DNA of 49,092 bases from Verrucomicrobiota bacterium. GTDB taxonomy: Bacteria; Verrucomicrobiota; Verrucomicrobiia; Chthoniobacterales; SZAS-18. Below, one piece after another: positions 16,799 through 26,045 of the stretch; position 1 is the stretch's first letter, and every line of letters starts with the position of its first letter. Made by a program: the position numbers and the translations under genes. The stretch spans positions 1 to 49,092 of the forward strand of contig JAFAXH010000168.1 in the NCBI GenBank assembly GCA_019241085.1, read 5' to 3'. A model generated the notes under the pieces. It searched no databases and was not told the origin of the DNA. It saw only the letters and a program-made list of their open reading frames with translations.

Positions 16799-17464
16799 TC
16801 AAGGCACGCGCAGCTCGACGGGCGGCCCGAGAAAACGGGGCTTCGTGCGCAGGATGAAGATGTCGAGGCACGCCTTGGCGTCGGCGAGGTATTCGCGCAC
16901 GCGGGTCTTCAACGAATAACGCAGTTCCACTGGCTCGCTGGCGAACGCGAGCGCGTCGATGCCTTGGTGCCGGGCGAGAAAAACGGCGCGGTCGGCGTGA
17001 AATGGGTCGGTGACGATGAGCAGCCGCGTCTGGCCAAAAATCTTGCGGGCGCGCACCATGGAATCGAGCGTGCGGAAGCCGGCGTAATCGCCGGTGATGG
17101 CGCTGTCCGGCACGCCGCGCGCCACGAGCGCCGCGCGCATGTCAGCCGGCTCGTTGTAGCCGCGCGTGCCATTGTCGCCGCTGACGATGAGGTGCTTGAC
17201 GCGGCCGGCGTGATAAAGCCGCGCGGCGGCGGCGATGCGGTTTTCAAAGTGCGGGTTGGCCCAGCCGCCCGCGGTGCGTTTCGACGTGCCGAGCACCAAG
17301 CCAATTTCGGGCGCATCCGGCGGCAGCCGCGCGGGATCGCCCGTGAAGATGCGTCCACGCGCCGTGTGGCCGATGAGCCAGGCGCTGACGAGCAGCACGC
17401 CGAGGCTGCCGACTGGCACGAGCAGCGGCAGCAGGAGCAGCAAGAGTCGGAGCGAACGTGGCAT
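16799..17464 (-). CDS. SanA/YdcF-like membrane protein (DUF218)
   Basis: A 221-residue protein with one N-terminal membrane helix (LLLLLLPLLVPVGSLGVLLV) and a DUF218 domain: IGLVLGTSKRTAGGWANPHF, RVKHLIVSGDNGTRGYNEPA, RTLDSMVRARKIF and LLIVTDPFHADRAVFLARH. This is the pattern of E. coli SanA, which affects envelope barrier function and vancomycin exclusion; the biochemical activity is not established. It lies 18 bp downstream of the LysR gene on the same strand and converges with the redoxin gene, 20 bp away. Confidence 0.85.
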   Translation of the reverse strand: MPRSLRLLLLLLPLLVPVGSLGVLLVSAWLIGHTARGRIFTGDPARLPPDAPEIGLVLGTSKRTAGGWANPHFENRIAAAARLYHAGRVKHLIVSGDNGTRGYNEPADMRAALVARGVPDSAITGDYAGFRTLDSMVRARKIFGQTRLLIVTDPFHADRAVFLARHQGIDALAFASEPVELRYSLKTRVREYLADAKACLDIFILRTKPRFLGPPVELRVP

Positions 17465-17482
17465 GAACCACTTTTAATCCAA

Positions 17483-18406
17483 TCAAGCCGCTTCTTTTCC
17501 GCTGCGAAATCCGGGGTCTTCGAGCCAGCGGGTCTCGCGCAGCATGCCCACAAATTGCCGCTGCGCCGGCGAGATCGAGCGGTGCCGCCGGTAGAGCGCG
17601 CCGAGCGGGCGCCACATGTCGAAGCTCTCGACTTCGACGGCGACGAGGCTGCGGTGGCGGACTTCGTTGGCGACGGTGGTTTGCGGCACGATGGAGATGC
17701 CGTTTTCAATCGCCACCGCGCGTTTGACCGCTTCGACGTTGTCCAGTTCCATCACCTGCGCGATCTCGACGCCATGGTGGCGCAGCATCCGGTCGATGGC
17801 TTTGCGCGTCGGCAGGTCGGGTTCAAAGGAGATGAATTTTTCGCCCTGCAAATCGCGCAAGGTCACGCGCCGGCGCTCCGCCAGTTCGTGGCCGGGATGG
17901 CAGATGAGCACGAGCTTATCCTTCCAGAAATTCTCGACGATGATGCCCTTGCGCTTGGTGGGAAATGCGACCAGGCCGACATCCGCTTTGCCTTCGAGCA
18001 CCTCGTTGTAAACCTGCGAGGAACGCCGGTATTCGAGCTTGAGTTCCACGTCGGGATAGAGCGCGCTGAATTTTTTCAAAAACGGCGGCAGCTCGTGCAG
18101 GCCGATGGAGAAAACCGTGGCGATGGTCAGCTCGCCGGCGACGATGTTTTGCAACTCGCGCAAGCGGCTGCCGAGGTTTTCATACGTGGCCAGAATTTCC
18201 CGGCTGGCCTGGAGAAAAGCGCGGCCTTCGGAGGTGACGCAAAAGTTCTTTTTGCCTCGCTCGATCAGGCTGACGCCGTAGCGCAGTTCCAGCGCGCGGA
18301 TTTGTTGACTCACGGCGCTTTGCGTGATGGAGTTCAGCGTCGCGGCGCGGGAGAAGCTGGCGGTTTCGACGAGGTCGCAAAAGACCTTGAATGTTTCGAT
18401 CTGCAT
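17483..18406 (-). CDS. LysR-family transcriptional regulator
   Basis: A 307-residue DNA-binding regulator. Residues 1-60 form the winged helix-turn-helix (FKVFCDLVETASFSRAATLN, then SITQSAVSQQIRALELRYGV). Residues about 90-300 form the periplasmic-binding-protein-like effector domain, opening GELTIATVFSIGLHELPPF. The effector is unknown; the domain resembles CysB/CbbR-type regulators in general layout. It is divergent from the yggS gene with 55 bp between the start codons, so that gene or the regulator itself may be its target, and the SanA-like gene lies directly downstream. Confidence 0.9.
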   Translation of the reverse strand: MQIETFKVFCDLVETASFSRAATLNSITQSAVSQQIRALELRYGVSLIERGKKNFCVTSEGRAFLQASREILATYENLGSRLRELQNIVAGELTIATVFSIGLHELPPFLKKFSALYPDVELKLEYRRSSQVYNEVLEGKADVGLVAFPTKRKGIIVENFWKDKLVLICHPGHELAERRRVTLRDLQGEKFISFEPDLPTRKAIDRMLRHHGVEIAQVMELDNVEAVKRAVAIENGISIVPQTTVANEVRHRSLVAVEVESFDMWRPLGALYRRHRSISPAQRQFVGMLRETRWLEDPGFRSGKEAA

Positions 18407-18461
18407 TAAATTGAATCCCTTGGTTCCTTAATAAGCGGGATTTATCGCAGCTTTTCCCGCT

Positions 18462-19205
18462 ATGCAACCGGCTAATATGGCTTCGCTCGTGGAAAATTTG
18501 CGGCGGGTCCGGGAGAACCTTGCCGCCGCTGCGGCGAAGTCGGGCCGGCGACCGGAGGAAATCGAGCTGGTCGCGGTATCCAAGACGCATCCGCCCGAGG
18601 CGTTGCGCGAGGCGCTGGAGGCCGGGCAGACGCTCTTTGGCGAGAGCCGCGTGCAGGAGGCGAAGGCCAAGCAGCCATTCCTGCCGAACCGGGCGCGCTG
18701 GCATTTCATCGGGCACTTGCAGTCGAACAAGGTGCGTGCGGCGCTGCCGCTGTTCGAGTTGTTCCACGGGATCGACTCGCTGGCGATTGCGCGCGAGGTG
18801 CAGCGGATCGCGCAGAGCGTCGGCGTTTTTTCGTCGGTGCTCCTCGAGGTGAACGTGGCGGGCGAGGGGACGAAGTTCGGCTTCAAGCCGGAGGAGTTGC
18901 GCGCGCAAATCGAGGACTTGCTCGCGCTGGACCGATTGCAGATTGGCGGCTTGATGGCGATGGCGCCGTTTCATCCGGACCCGGAGCATGCGCGGCCGTT
19001 TTTTGCGCGGCTGCGCGCACTGCGCGACCGCTTGCAACAGGAAGCCGGCGTCGGGCTGCCGCAACTCTCGATGGGCATGAGCGGCGACTACGGCGTGGCG
19101 GTGGAGGAAGGCGCGACGCTGGTCCGGGTGGGCAGCGCGATCTTTGGCGCCCGTTCGGGCAAGGCATGGCGGCCGGAGCGGGCGGAGATGGGCTTGGATG
19201 ATTAA
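18462..19205 (+). CDS. YggS/PLPBP family pyridoxal phosphate homeostasis protein
   Basis: A 247-residue single-domain TIM-barrel protein that binds PLP and is thought to buffer or deliver it in the cytosol. The PLP lysine is Lys41 in ELVAVSKTHPPEAL. Other family motifs are FGESRVQEAKAK, RWHFIGHLQSNKVR, SVLLEVNVAGEGTKFGF, and LSMGMSGDYGVAVEEGATLV near the C-terminus, followed by VRVGSAIFG. Length is normal. A second ATG five codons in could also serve as start. It is divergent from the LysR gene. In many bacteria yggS is next to proC; here proC is 6 kb away. Confidence 0.93.
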   Translation: MQPANMASLVENLRRVRENLAAAAAKSGRRPEEIELVAVSKTHPPEALREALEAGQTLFGESRVQEAKAKQPFLPNRARWHFIGHLQSNKVRAALPLFELFHGIDSLAIAREVQRIAQSVGVFSSVLLEVNVAGEGTKFGFKPEELRAQIEDLLALDRLQIGGLMAMAPFHPDPEHARPFFARLRALRDRLQQEAGVGLPQLSMGMSGDYGVAVEEGATLVRVGSAIFGARSGKAWRPERAEMGLDD

Positions 19206-19207
19206 TT

Positions 19208-19320
19208 AAAAAATGAATCTCCCGCCAAGGCGCAAAGGCGCGGAGGAAAAGAAGAGGGGCAGGCTGTTCGTTGTTCGTTTCCTTCCCTCTGCGGCTTTGC
19301 GCCTTGGTGGGAGCATTTCT
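19208..19320. repeat. Family B inverted word pair, copy 2
   Basis: Left arm about 19208-19251 contains CTCCCGCCAAGGCGCAAAGG. Right arm 19281-19320 contains GGCTTTGCGCCTTGGTGGGA; its reverse complement matches the left arm with few differences. The spacer of about 29 bp differs from those of copies 1 and 3. The pair follows the yggS stop directly and lies upstream of the DUF971 gene, both on the plus strand. The remaining 109 bp before that gene show no clear feature. Confidence 0.82.
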
Positions 19321-19429
19321 TTTGCCGATTTAACGGCCAGCTTTCTGTGACCCTGCCGCAGCCGGCGCTTGACGTTGCGGGGGGCTATCGGTTTCAGTTT
19401 GGAAGCCGCGGGGCAATGGAAAGAGGACG

Positions 19430-19792
19430 ATGAGCAGCACGACGCGACTTCAGCCCACGGACATCCAGGTTTTTGGCCACGAATTGGCCATCCGCTGGAG
19501 CGACGGAGTCGAGAGCTACCTCGCGCTGGAGCCGCTGCGGCGCGCCTGCCCCTGCGCGACGTGCAGCGGCGAGCCGGACGCGCTAGGGCGCATCTACAAG
19601 GGCGATGTCTCGTATGATCCGGCGCGCTCGTTTACCATGACTTCGTATTCGATGGTCGGCGGCTACGCTTTCCAACCGGTCTGGGGCGACGGCCACCAGA
19701 CGGGGCTTTACACGTTTCCCCTGCTGCGCCGGCTCGGCGGGGAAGGGGAGCCGGCGGCATCGGCAAGCGGGAAGGAAGGCGCGGAGAGTTGA
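19430..19792 (+). CDS. DUF971 domain protein
   Basis: A 120-residue protein matching DUF971, the small domain also found at the N-terminus of gamma-butyrobetaine hydroxylase: IQVFGHELAIRWSDGVESYL, then LRRACPCATCSGE with a CxCxxC cluster suited to metal binding, and YAFQPVWGDGHQTGLYTF. Stand-alone DUF971 proteins often occur with iron-sulphur cluster genes, but no such gene is next to this one. An AGAGG stretch lies close before the ATG. The last 20 or so residues are low-complexity. Confidence 0.88.
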   Translation: MSSTTRLQPTDIQVFGHELAIRWSDGVESYLALEPLRRACPCATCSGEPDALGRIYKGDVSYDPARSFTMTSYSMVGGYAFQPVWGDGHQTGLYTFPLLRRLGGEGEPAASASGKEGAES

Positions 19793-19850
19793 GCGACGTT
19801 CGCGTTAGAGGCACCCCGAGAGCAGCGATGGATAACTCCCACGGCGAGCG

Positions 19851-20330
19851 ATGATGACGCGGCAATTTCAAGGTATCTGGCTGATGGTTACCGTGGCTTG
19901 CCTCGGCACGGTGATCCTGGCCTCGGCGTGGGCCTGGCGACGGCCGGACTCGCCGGAACCGCGGGAACTTTATACGGTCGTGCGGCAACATCTGGCGGCG
20001 TGTCACACGGGCGATTTTCCGCTGGCGTATCATGTGGCGGCGAGCGGCGTGCAGGAGAAAATCGGGCTGGTGGAATATGAGCGCGAATTGCGCCGCGACT
20101 GGCTGCCGGTGGCGCGCCGGGATCACATCGAATTGGGCGAGGCGCACCTCGTGCGCGGCGACCGGGATCGCGCGACGGTGGAGGTCTTTTTTGTTTTCCC
20201 GCGCGGCGAGGTGATCGCGCGCCGCTACAATCTGGTGCGCGAGCAAGGCGATTGGAAAATCGACGGCTCGACGCGCGTGGCAGGCGGGTATGGCAAGCCG
20301 CCGGTGCGACTGATGGGCGTGCGGGCTTGA
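19851..20330 (+). CDS. Membrane-anchored NTF2-like protein (DUF4864-like)
   Basis: A 159-residue protein. One hydrophobic segment (IWLMVTVACLGTVILASAWAW) anchors it or serves as a signal. The rest resembles small NTF2-like/DUF4864 domains: TVVRQHLAACHTGDFPLAYH, VARRDHIELGEAHLVRGDRD, ATVEVFFVFPRGE and DWKIDGSTRVAGG. Such domains bind small ligands or proteins; no function is known for this one. It follows the DUF971 gene by 58 bp and is probably in the same operon. It converges with the RND pump gene 27 bp away. Confidence 0.65.
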   Translation: MMTRQFQGIWLMVTVACLGTVILASAWAWRRPDSPEPRELYTVVRQHLAACHTGDFPLAYHVAASGVQEKIGLVEYERELRRDWLPVARRDHIELGEAHLVRGDRDRATVEVFFVFPRGEVIARRYNLVREQGDWKIDGSTRVAGGYGKPPVRLMGVRA

Positions 20331-20357
20331 CTAAAGAACCGCGGCTGACGCCGTAAA

Positions 20358-23300
20358 TCAATGCGCCGCCTGCGCCAGCGGCGTCTCAGCGCCGGGTGCG
20401 TCATCGTTGTCCCCCGCGGGCGGGGCGTCGTGGTGCGTGTGGACGGAGCGCAGGAAGGGAATTTTATCCAGCACCCGTTCCTGGAACCATTCGAGCGCCA
20501 GATAAATCACCGGCGTGATGTAGAGCGTGATGAGTTGGGAAACCACCAGCCCGCCGACGATGACCAGGCCGAGCGGCTGGCGCGAGGAGCCATCCGCGCC
20601 GTAGCCGAGCGCCAGCGGCACGGCGCCCATCAAGGCCGCCAGCGTCGTCATGATGATCGGCCGGAAACGTTCGATGCTCGCCTCGTGAATCGCCGCGCGT
20701 CGGTCCAATCCTTCGTCGAGCCGCTGGAGCGCGAAATCGACGATCATGATGCCGTTTTTCTTCACGATGCCCATGAGCAAAAACAGGCCGATGACCGAGT
20801 AGAGTGACAGCGATGCGTCAAAGATCCAGAGCGTCAGCAACCCGCCGACAATCGCCGGCGGCAAGGTCGAGAGCACGGTGATGGGATGGACGTAGCTTTC
20901 GTAAAGAATGCCGAGGATGACATACATCACGAACAGCGCGGCCACGATCAGGAACGGCAGGGCTTGGAAGAGTTGACGCAAGACCAGGCCTTCGCCCTGA
21001 AGGACGCCGGTCACGGTCGGCGGCAAAGTTTCCCGCGCAGTTTTTTCAAGGAAATCGGTGACCTGCCCGAGCGGCACGTCGGGCTTGTTGTCGAAGCCGA
21101 ACGTGACGCTGGTGAACTGGTTGGTGTGATTGACCGATTGCAGGCCGAGGCGCGTCTGCGATTTCGTCACCGTGCGGATGGGCACGAGCGCGTTGCCGGT
21201 GTCATTTTTCACGTAAAGCTGCGCGAGATTGTCGGGGTTCGCGCGGTCGCGGTCTTCGACTTCGAGGATGACCTGATACTGGTCGTCGGCTTGCTTGATG
21301 AGATAGACGTAATTTTGCGAATACGCGGCGCGCAGGAGGTTTTGAATCTTGGTCGTGGAAACGCCGAGCAGGCTGGCGCGTTCGCGCACGATGTCGATGT
21401 CGAGGTTGGGCGAATTGCGCTGGAGATCGGAGCGCGGCGGCGCGACGAAGCCGGCATACGCCGCGAGCTTTTTGCCGAACTCGTCCGCCGCTTGATAAAC
21501 TTCGTCCGGATTGATGCCCGACAGCGTGTAGGTGTAGCGGCCGTAGGGCGAGCCGGTGGCGCCGATGTTGATTTGCAGCACCGGCTGCGGCTGCAACGTC
21601 GGGAAAATACCGGGCACGCTGCCAACCGCCTGGCGCAACTGCGCGGCGACCGTTTCGATGTTGGCGCGGTGGCCGGCGTCGTTCAAAAAGATGACCGTGA
21701 AGACGCCCGCGGTCAGCCCGGCGCGGCCGGCGACGGTGAAGTATTTGTCCACCGCGGGATTGGCCTGGAGCACCGGGTCGAGCTTGTCTTGAAACTGCCG
21801 CTGCTGCTCGGGCGAGGCGCCTTCCTGCACGATGAAAAACCCGCGGATCACGCCGCTGTCGCCGGTCGGGAGCAGCGTGAAGGGGAGCGACTTGAAAAAG
21901 AACGCCACGCCCGCGATGCAGACGACGAAGATCGGCAGCGCCAGCCAGCCGTGATCGAGAAACCAATCGAGCGTGCGTCCATACAAACGCACGATCGGAT
22001 CGAAAATCCGCGCGATGGCGCGTTCCATCCAACTCTTCTGGTGCGCTGGCCCGCGCTCGGCGAGCAGGCGCGCGCACATCAGCGGCGTGAGCGTGAGCGA
22101 GACCAGGCCGGACGCGAAGATGGCCACGATGATCGTCACCGCGAACTCGCGGAAAATGCGCCCGAGCAACGCCGGCATGAACACCAGGGGGATGAACACC
22201 GCCGCCAGCGACAAGGTCATCGAGAGAATGGTGAACGAAATCTCGCCCGCGGAATTCAGCGTCGCCTGGATGATGCGCTCGCCCGCTTCCGCGCGGCGCA
22301 CGACGTTTTCCAAAAACACGATGGCGTCATCGACGAGGAAGCCGATGGCCAGCGTCAGCGCCATGAGCGTGAGGTTGTTGATCGAGTAACCGAGCAGCCA
22401 CATCGTCAGAAACGTCAGCAGCAGCGAGAGCGGCAGCGCGACAACCGGGATCAGCGTGTCCGCCGCGCGGCCGAGGAAGATGAAGATAACGAACACGACG
22501 AGCGCGAACGCGATGCAGAGCGTCACCTGCACGTCGTCCACGGAACGCACGATGGTCGCCGAGCGGTCAAAGGCCGGGATCAGTTGGATCGAGCCTGGTA
22601 ATTCCAGCCGCATCTGGGGCAACAGATCGGTGACCGACTTTGCCACCTCGACCGCGTTGGCGCCCGCCTGACGCGACACCGCGAGCACGACCACGCTCGC
22701 GGGCGGCCGGAATCCGCGGGCAAAGAAATGCCGCGACAACCGCTCGTCCTGCACGGTCTCCGTCACCTCGGCCACGTCGCGCAGGAAGATTGGCGCGTTG
22801 TCGCTGCTGCCGCGGCCGACGATGAGATTGCGGTAGCCGGCGGCGTCTTCGATCTGGCCGTTCGGACGCAAGACGTAGGAGCGATTTTTCCCATCGAACT
22901 GGCCTGCGCCGGACAAGCTCGTGCCGGCGCTGATGGCGGCGCTGAGGTCGGCGAGCGTGAGGCCGCGCGTGGCCAGCGCGCTCGGGTCGGCCTTCACCCG
23001 GATGGCGCCTTTGACGCCATAGACCTGCACCTGCGAGACGCCGGGCAGGATGTTGATGCGCTGCTGCACCTGCGTCGTGGCGTATTTGTAAAGATCGCCG
23101 TCGGTGAGCGTGTCGCTCGTCAGCGCGATGTAGAGCACCGGCTGGTCGTTCGGATTGGTCTTGGTGAAGGTCGGCGGGCTGGGCAGGTCGTTCGGGAGCT
23201 GGCCGGTGGCGCGCTGGATGGCCGATTGCACGTCGGTCGCCGCGGCGTCGATGCTCTTGGAAAGATCGAACTGGAGCGTGATCGACGTGCTGCCCTGCGT

Positions 23301-23630
23301 GCTCGAAGAAGTCGTCAGCGTCAGGCCGGGGATTTGCGTGAATTGTTTTTCCAGCGGCGTGGCGATGGTGTTGGCCATCGTCACCGGGTTCGCGCCCGGA
23401 TACGAGCAACTGACCTGAATGACCGGATAATCGACCGCCGGCAGATCATTCACCGCGAGCTGCTGGTAGGTGAGCAAGCCGAAGACGATGACCGACAGCG
23501 TGAGCAGCATCGTCATCACCGGCCGCTGGATGAACGGCCGCGACAAGCCCGAGGAAAATTGCACGAGCTTGCCAGCCGGCGTGTTCTTCCCGCCGGGCGG
23601 CGGAGGCGGCTCGCGGTGGATATTTTCCAT
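20358..23630 (-). CDS. RND efflux pump inner-membrane transporter (AcrB/MdtBC-like)
   Basis: About 1090 residues, the usual length of hydrophobe/amphiphile RND pumps. These trimers use the proton gradient to push drugs and other amphiphiles from the periplasm out through a TolC-type channel. Visible signatures: FIQRPVMTMLLTLSVIVFGL (first helix), DLPAVDYPVIQVSCSYPGA, the proton-relay aspartate pair in GFLVDDAIVFLENVVRR, and GIVKKNGIMIVDFALQR in the second half. The N-terminus has a short basic Pro-rich extension. ATG 23630 was chosen; a TTG at 23639 is also possible. It follows the adaptor gene by 23 bp; no outer-membrane channel gene is in the window. Confidence 0.94.
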   Translation of the reverse strand: MENIHREPPPPPGGKNTPAGKLVQFSSGLSRPFIQRPVMTMLLTLSVIVFGLLTYQQLAVNDLPAVDYPVIQVSCSYPGANPVTMANTIATPLEKQFTQIPGLTLTTSSSTQGSTSITLQFDLSKSIDAAATDVQSAIQRATGQLPNDLPSPPTFTKTNPNDQPVLYIALTSDTLTDGDLYKYATTQVQQRINILPGVSQVQVYGVKGAIRVKADPSALATRGLTLADLSAAISAGTSLSGAGQFDGKNRSYVLRPNGQIEDAAGYRNLIVGRGSSDNAPIFLRDVAEVTETVQDERLSRHFFARGFRPPASVVVLAVSRQAGANAVEVAKSVTDLLPQMRLELPGSIQLIPAFDRSATIVRSVDDVQVTLCIAFALVVFVIFIFLGRAADTLIPVVALPLSLLLTFLTMWLLGYSINNLTLMALTLAIGFLVDDAIVFLENVVRRAEAGERIIQATLNSAGEISFTILSMTLSLAAVFIPLVFMPALLGRIFREFAVTIIVAIFASGLVSLTLTPLMCARLLAERGPAHQKSWMERAIARIFDPIVRLYGRTLDWFLDHGWLALPIFVVCIAGVAFFFKSLPFTLLPTGDSGVIRGFFIVQEGASPEQQRQFQDKLDPVLQANPAVDKYFTVAGRAGLTAGVFTVIFLNDAGHRANIETVAAQLRQAVGSVPGIFPTLQPQPVLQINIGATGSPYGRYTYTLSGINPDEVYQAADEFGKKLAAYAGFVAPPRSDLQRNSPNLDIDIVRERASLLGVSTTKIQNLLRAAYSQNYVYLIKQADDQYQVILEVEDRDRANPDNLAQLYVKNDTGNALVPIRTVTKSQTRLGLQSVNHTNQFTSVTFGFDNKPDVPLGQVTDFLEKTARETLPPTVTGVLQGEGLVLRQLFQALPFLIVAALFVMYVILGILYESYVHPITVLSTLPPAIVGGLLTLWIFDASLSLYSVIGLFLLMGIVKKNGIMIVDFALQRLDEGLDRRAAIHEASIERFRPIIMTTLAALMGAVPLALGYGADGSSRQPLGLVIVGGLVVSQLITLYITPVIYLALEWFQERVLDKIPFLRSVHTHHDAPPAGDNDDAPGAETPLAQAAH

Positions 23631-23653
23631 TGGCTCCAAAATCTAAAATAAAA

Positions 23654-24865
23654 TCACAGCGAGCCGCGTGCGCCGGCGGAGGCCGCGGCGGCGGGATCGA
23701 CAGTTTCCGGCGATTCCTGCGCCACCACGCGCGCGCCCGGCGCGAGCTGCAACTGGCCGGTGACGACGACGACTTCGCCCGGCTGCACGCCGTCGTTGAT
23801 GACAGTTTGTTCGCCCTGCCGCTGGCCTGGTTTCACCAACCGCAAATCGAGCGTCGAGTCCGGCTTCACGACAAAAACATACGGCCCGTTTTGCCCGATC
23901 TGCACCGCCTGGCTGGGCACGAGGCGCGCGTCCTTGAGCGTGTCGAGCACGAGCCGCACGCGCACGAACTGGCCCGGCCAGAGCAGGCGGTCTTCGTTCG
24001 GCGTCTCGGCTCGCAATTTCACCGTGCCCGTGCCGGTCTGCACGGCGTTGTCGATGAAATAAAGCTTGCCCTCGCGCGGCGGCGCGCTGTCGTCGGGCGC
24101 ATCGGTGAGCACCCGCAGCTTGTCGTTGTGCAAGTATTGCCGCACCTGCGCCAGATCGGTCTCCGCCACGGTGAAATCGGTGTAAATCGGATGCAACCGC
24201 TGGATGGTCACGAGCACCGAGCCGCCGCTGCCTCCGCCGGCCGCGCTGCCGCCGATGGCACCGATGACATTGCCCACATCGACCTGGCGCAACCCGGCCC
24301 GGCCATCGATGGGCGAGCGGATGGTGCAATAATCGAGGTTCACCTGCGCCGCCGCGACGCCCGCCTCGGCGCTTTGGACCCGCGCGGTGTCGTTGTTCAA
24401 ATTCGCCTGCGCCGTGTCGAGGTCCTGCTGTGCGGTGACGTTGCGCGAACGCAATTCCTGCTGGCGTTTCAAATTGATCTGGTCCAGCCCGAGCTGCGCC
24501 CTGGCTTGCGCGAGCAGCCCCTGGTTTTGCTCCAGCGCGGCTTGATACGGCCGCGGATCAATGGTGAAAAGCACGTCGCCTTTCTTCACCTCCGCGCCAT
24601 CCTGAAAGTGCCGCTCCAAAATCTTGCCGCTCACCTGCGCCTGCACCTGCACCGTCTCCAACGCCGCGCAGGTGCCGATTTCGTCGAGATACAACGGCAC
24701 GTCCTTCTGCGTCACCCGCGCCACGAGCACGTTGCGCGGCGGTTGCGCCGGCGGGGCAGCGGCTTTTTTGGTGCAACCGCTGCTAGCTATCATCACCGCG
24801 GCAATGCAGAGCGGCAGCCAGCAAATCAACGGGAGCAAACGGAAGCGGCGGCGAGGCGCGGACAT
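23654..24865 (-). CDS. RND efflux periplasmic adaptor (membrane fusion protein), lipoprotein
   Basis: A 403-residue adaptor that links the inner-membrane pump to the outer-membrane channel. The signal peptide ends in a lipobox (IASSGC), so the protein should be lipid-anchored. Motifs in order: VPLYLDEIGTCAALETVQVQ and QVSGKILERHFQDGAEVKKG (first half of the lipoyl-like domain), a helical hairpin around residues 120-190, YCTIRSPIDGRAGLRQVDVG (second lipoyl half), then beta-barrel and membrane-proximal domains with LVPSQAVQIGQNGPYVFVV. An insertion rich in Gly/Ser lies between the two. ATG 24865 is used; the longer frame to 24931 lacks a signal peptide. Operon with the RND pump gene. Confidence 0.9.
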   Translation of the reverse strand: MSAPRRRFRLLPLICWLPLCIAAVMIASSGCTKKAAAPPAQPPRNVLVARVTQKDVPLYLDEIGTCAALETVQVQAQVSGKILERHFQDGAEVKKGDVLFTIDPRPYQAALEQNQGLLAQARAQLGLDQINLKRQQELRSRNVTAQQDLDTAQANLNNDTARVQSAEAGVAAAQVNLDYCTIRSPIDGRAGLRQVDVGNVIGAIGGSAAGGGSGGSVLVTIQRLHPIYTDFTVAETDLAQVRQYLHNDKLRVLTDAPDDSAPPREGKLYFIDNAVQTGTGTVKLRAETPNEDRLLWPGQFVRVRLVLDTLKDARLVPSQAVQIGQNGPYVFVVKPDSTLDLRLVKPGQRQGEQTVINDGVQPGEVVVVTGQLQLAPGARVVAQESPETVDPAAAASAGARGSL

Positions 24866-24988
24866 GGAGGAACGGACCGATGTGAGCGAGCGAACGGGCG
24901 GGAAAGTTAACACCGTTAACGAATTTCGCACGCGCAGACCAATCCGTGGACAGCGGGCTGCTTCGATTTTCTCCTGCCTGTCTTGCCT

Positions 24989-25981
24989 TTAAAGACCAAC
25001 CACCGGCAGGAGGCGTTCGACGGCGCGGTCGAGCGAGGGGGCGTCGCCGACGGAGAGCACTTCGGTGCCTTTGCGGATGCGTCGCGCGAGGCCGGCGAGC
25101 ACTTCGCCGGGGCCGAGTTCGAGGAACAGGTTGCAGCCGAGTTCGTCGATCAAGTATTCGACCGAGGCGCTCCAACGCACGGTGCTTGTGACCTGTTCGA
25201 CAAGGGTGCGCCGCAGTTCGTCGAAGTCGTCGGTCGGCGCGGGCTGTGCGGTGACGTTGGCAATGACCGGGAACTGCGGCGCGCGCAAAATGGTGTGGAC
25301 CAATTCCTCGCCGAGCTTGAGATACGCCGGGTCCATCAGGCGCGAATGGTAGGCGCCGGCGACGTTGAGCATCGCCACGCGGCGCAGGCCGCGCTCCTTC
25401 GCGCGCTCGACGGCCAGGGCGATCTTGGTCGCCTCGCCCGAGAGCACGATCTGGCCGGGCGCGTTGACGTTCGCCACATCGACCTCGCATTCCGCGGCGA
25501 GTTCGTCGGCGAGCTTTTCCTCCGCGCCGATGAGCGCGGCCATCGCGCCAGCGGTTTGCGCGCAGGCTTCCTCCATGAATTGACCGCGTTTTTCCACCAG
25601 TCGGAGCGCCGTGGGAAAATCAAACGTCCCCGCCGCCGCGTGCGCCGTCCATTCGCCCAGCGACAAGCCCGCCGCGCCCGCGACCGGCAACTCCCGGCCG
25701 CCGAGCCGTTCGCGCAAGGCGGCCAGCGCGGCGAGACCGTGGACGAAGAGGGCGGGCTGGCAGTTGCCCGTCAGCGTGAGTTCTTCCAAGGGTCCGGCGA
25801 ACATCAGGCGGCTGAGGGGGCGTTCGAGCGTGGCGTTGGCGCGGTCGATGAGCGCAGCGGCGGCGGGCGAGGCGGCGGCGAGCGATTCGCCCATGCCGAC
25901 GGCTTGCGCCCCCTGGCCGGAGAAGAGGAGCGCGATTTTCACGGGAGCGGCGGGGTCGGCGGGAGCGGGGGCGTTGGACAT
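24989..25981 (-). CDS. fabD: Malonyl-CoA:ACP transacylase
   Basis: A 330-residue enzyme that loads malonyl groups onto acyl carrier protein for fatty acid synthesis in the cytosol. Motifs: LFSGQGAQAVGMGESLAAAS at the start, the nucleophile serine in GLSLGEW (Ser107), a conserved QFMEEAC with the preceding arginine, and the catalytic histidine in NVAGAYHSRLM (His212). The residue before the nucleophile serine is Leu where many FabD proteins have His (GHSLGE). No other fab genes are adjacent. It is divergent from rpmI (64 bp) and lies 123 bp upstream of the efflux adaptor gene. Confidence 0.9.
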   Translation of the reverse strand: MSNAPAPADPAAPVKIALLFSGQGAQAVGMGESLAAASPAAAALIDRANATLERPLSRLMFAGPLEELTLTGNCQPALFVHGLAALAALRERLGGRELPVAGAAGLSLGEWTAHAAAGTFDFPTALRLVEKRGQFMEEACAQTAGAMAALIGAEEKLADELAAECEVDVANVNAPGQIVLSGEATKIALAVERAKERGLRRVAMLNVAGAYHSRLMDPAYLKLGEELVHTILRAPQFPVIANVTAQPAPTDDFDELRRTLVEQVTSTVRWSASVEYLIDELGCNLFLELGPGEVLAGLARRIRKGTEVLSVGDAPSLDRAVERLLPVVGL

Positions 25982-26045
25982 GATGGGGGACAGGAAAAAA
26001 CGATTTGAGCTTTTGTCAAAAGCGATTATCTATCCGACCCCGCTT

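Noticed and set aside
16751-18409. A 552-residue plus-strand open frame
   Set aside because: Covers the antisense of the SanA-like and LysR genes and shows only mirror composition.
19369-19617. An 82-codon open frame before the DUF971 gene
   Set aside because: It overlaps the DUF971 start in another frame and has no domain.
20886-22601. A 571-residue plus-strand open frame
   Set aside because: Antisense to the RND pump gene; extreme Arg/Asp/His content, as expected from a shadow.
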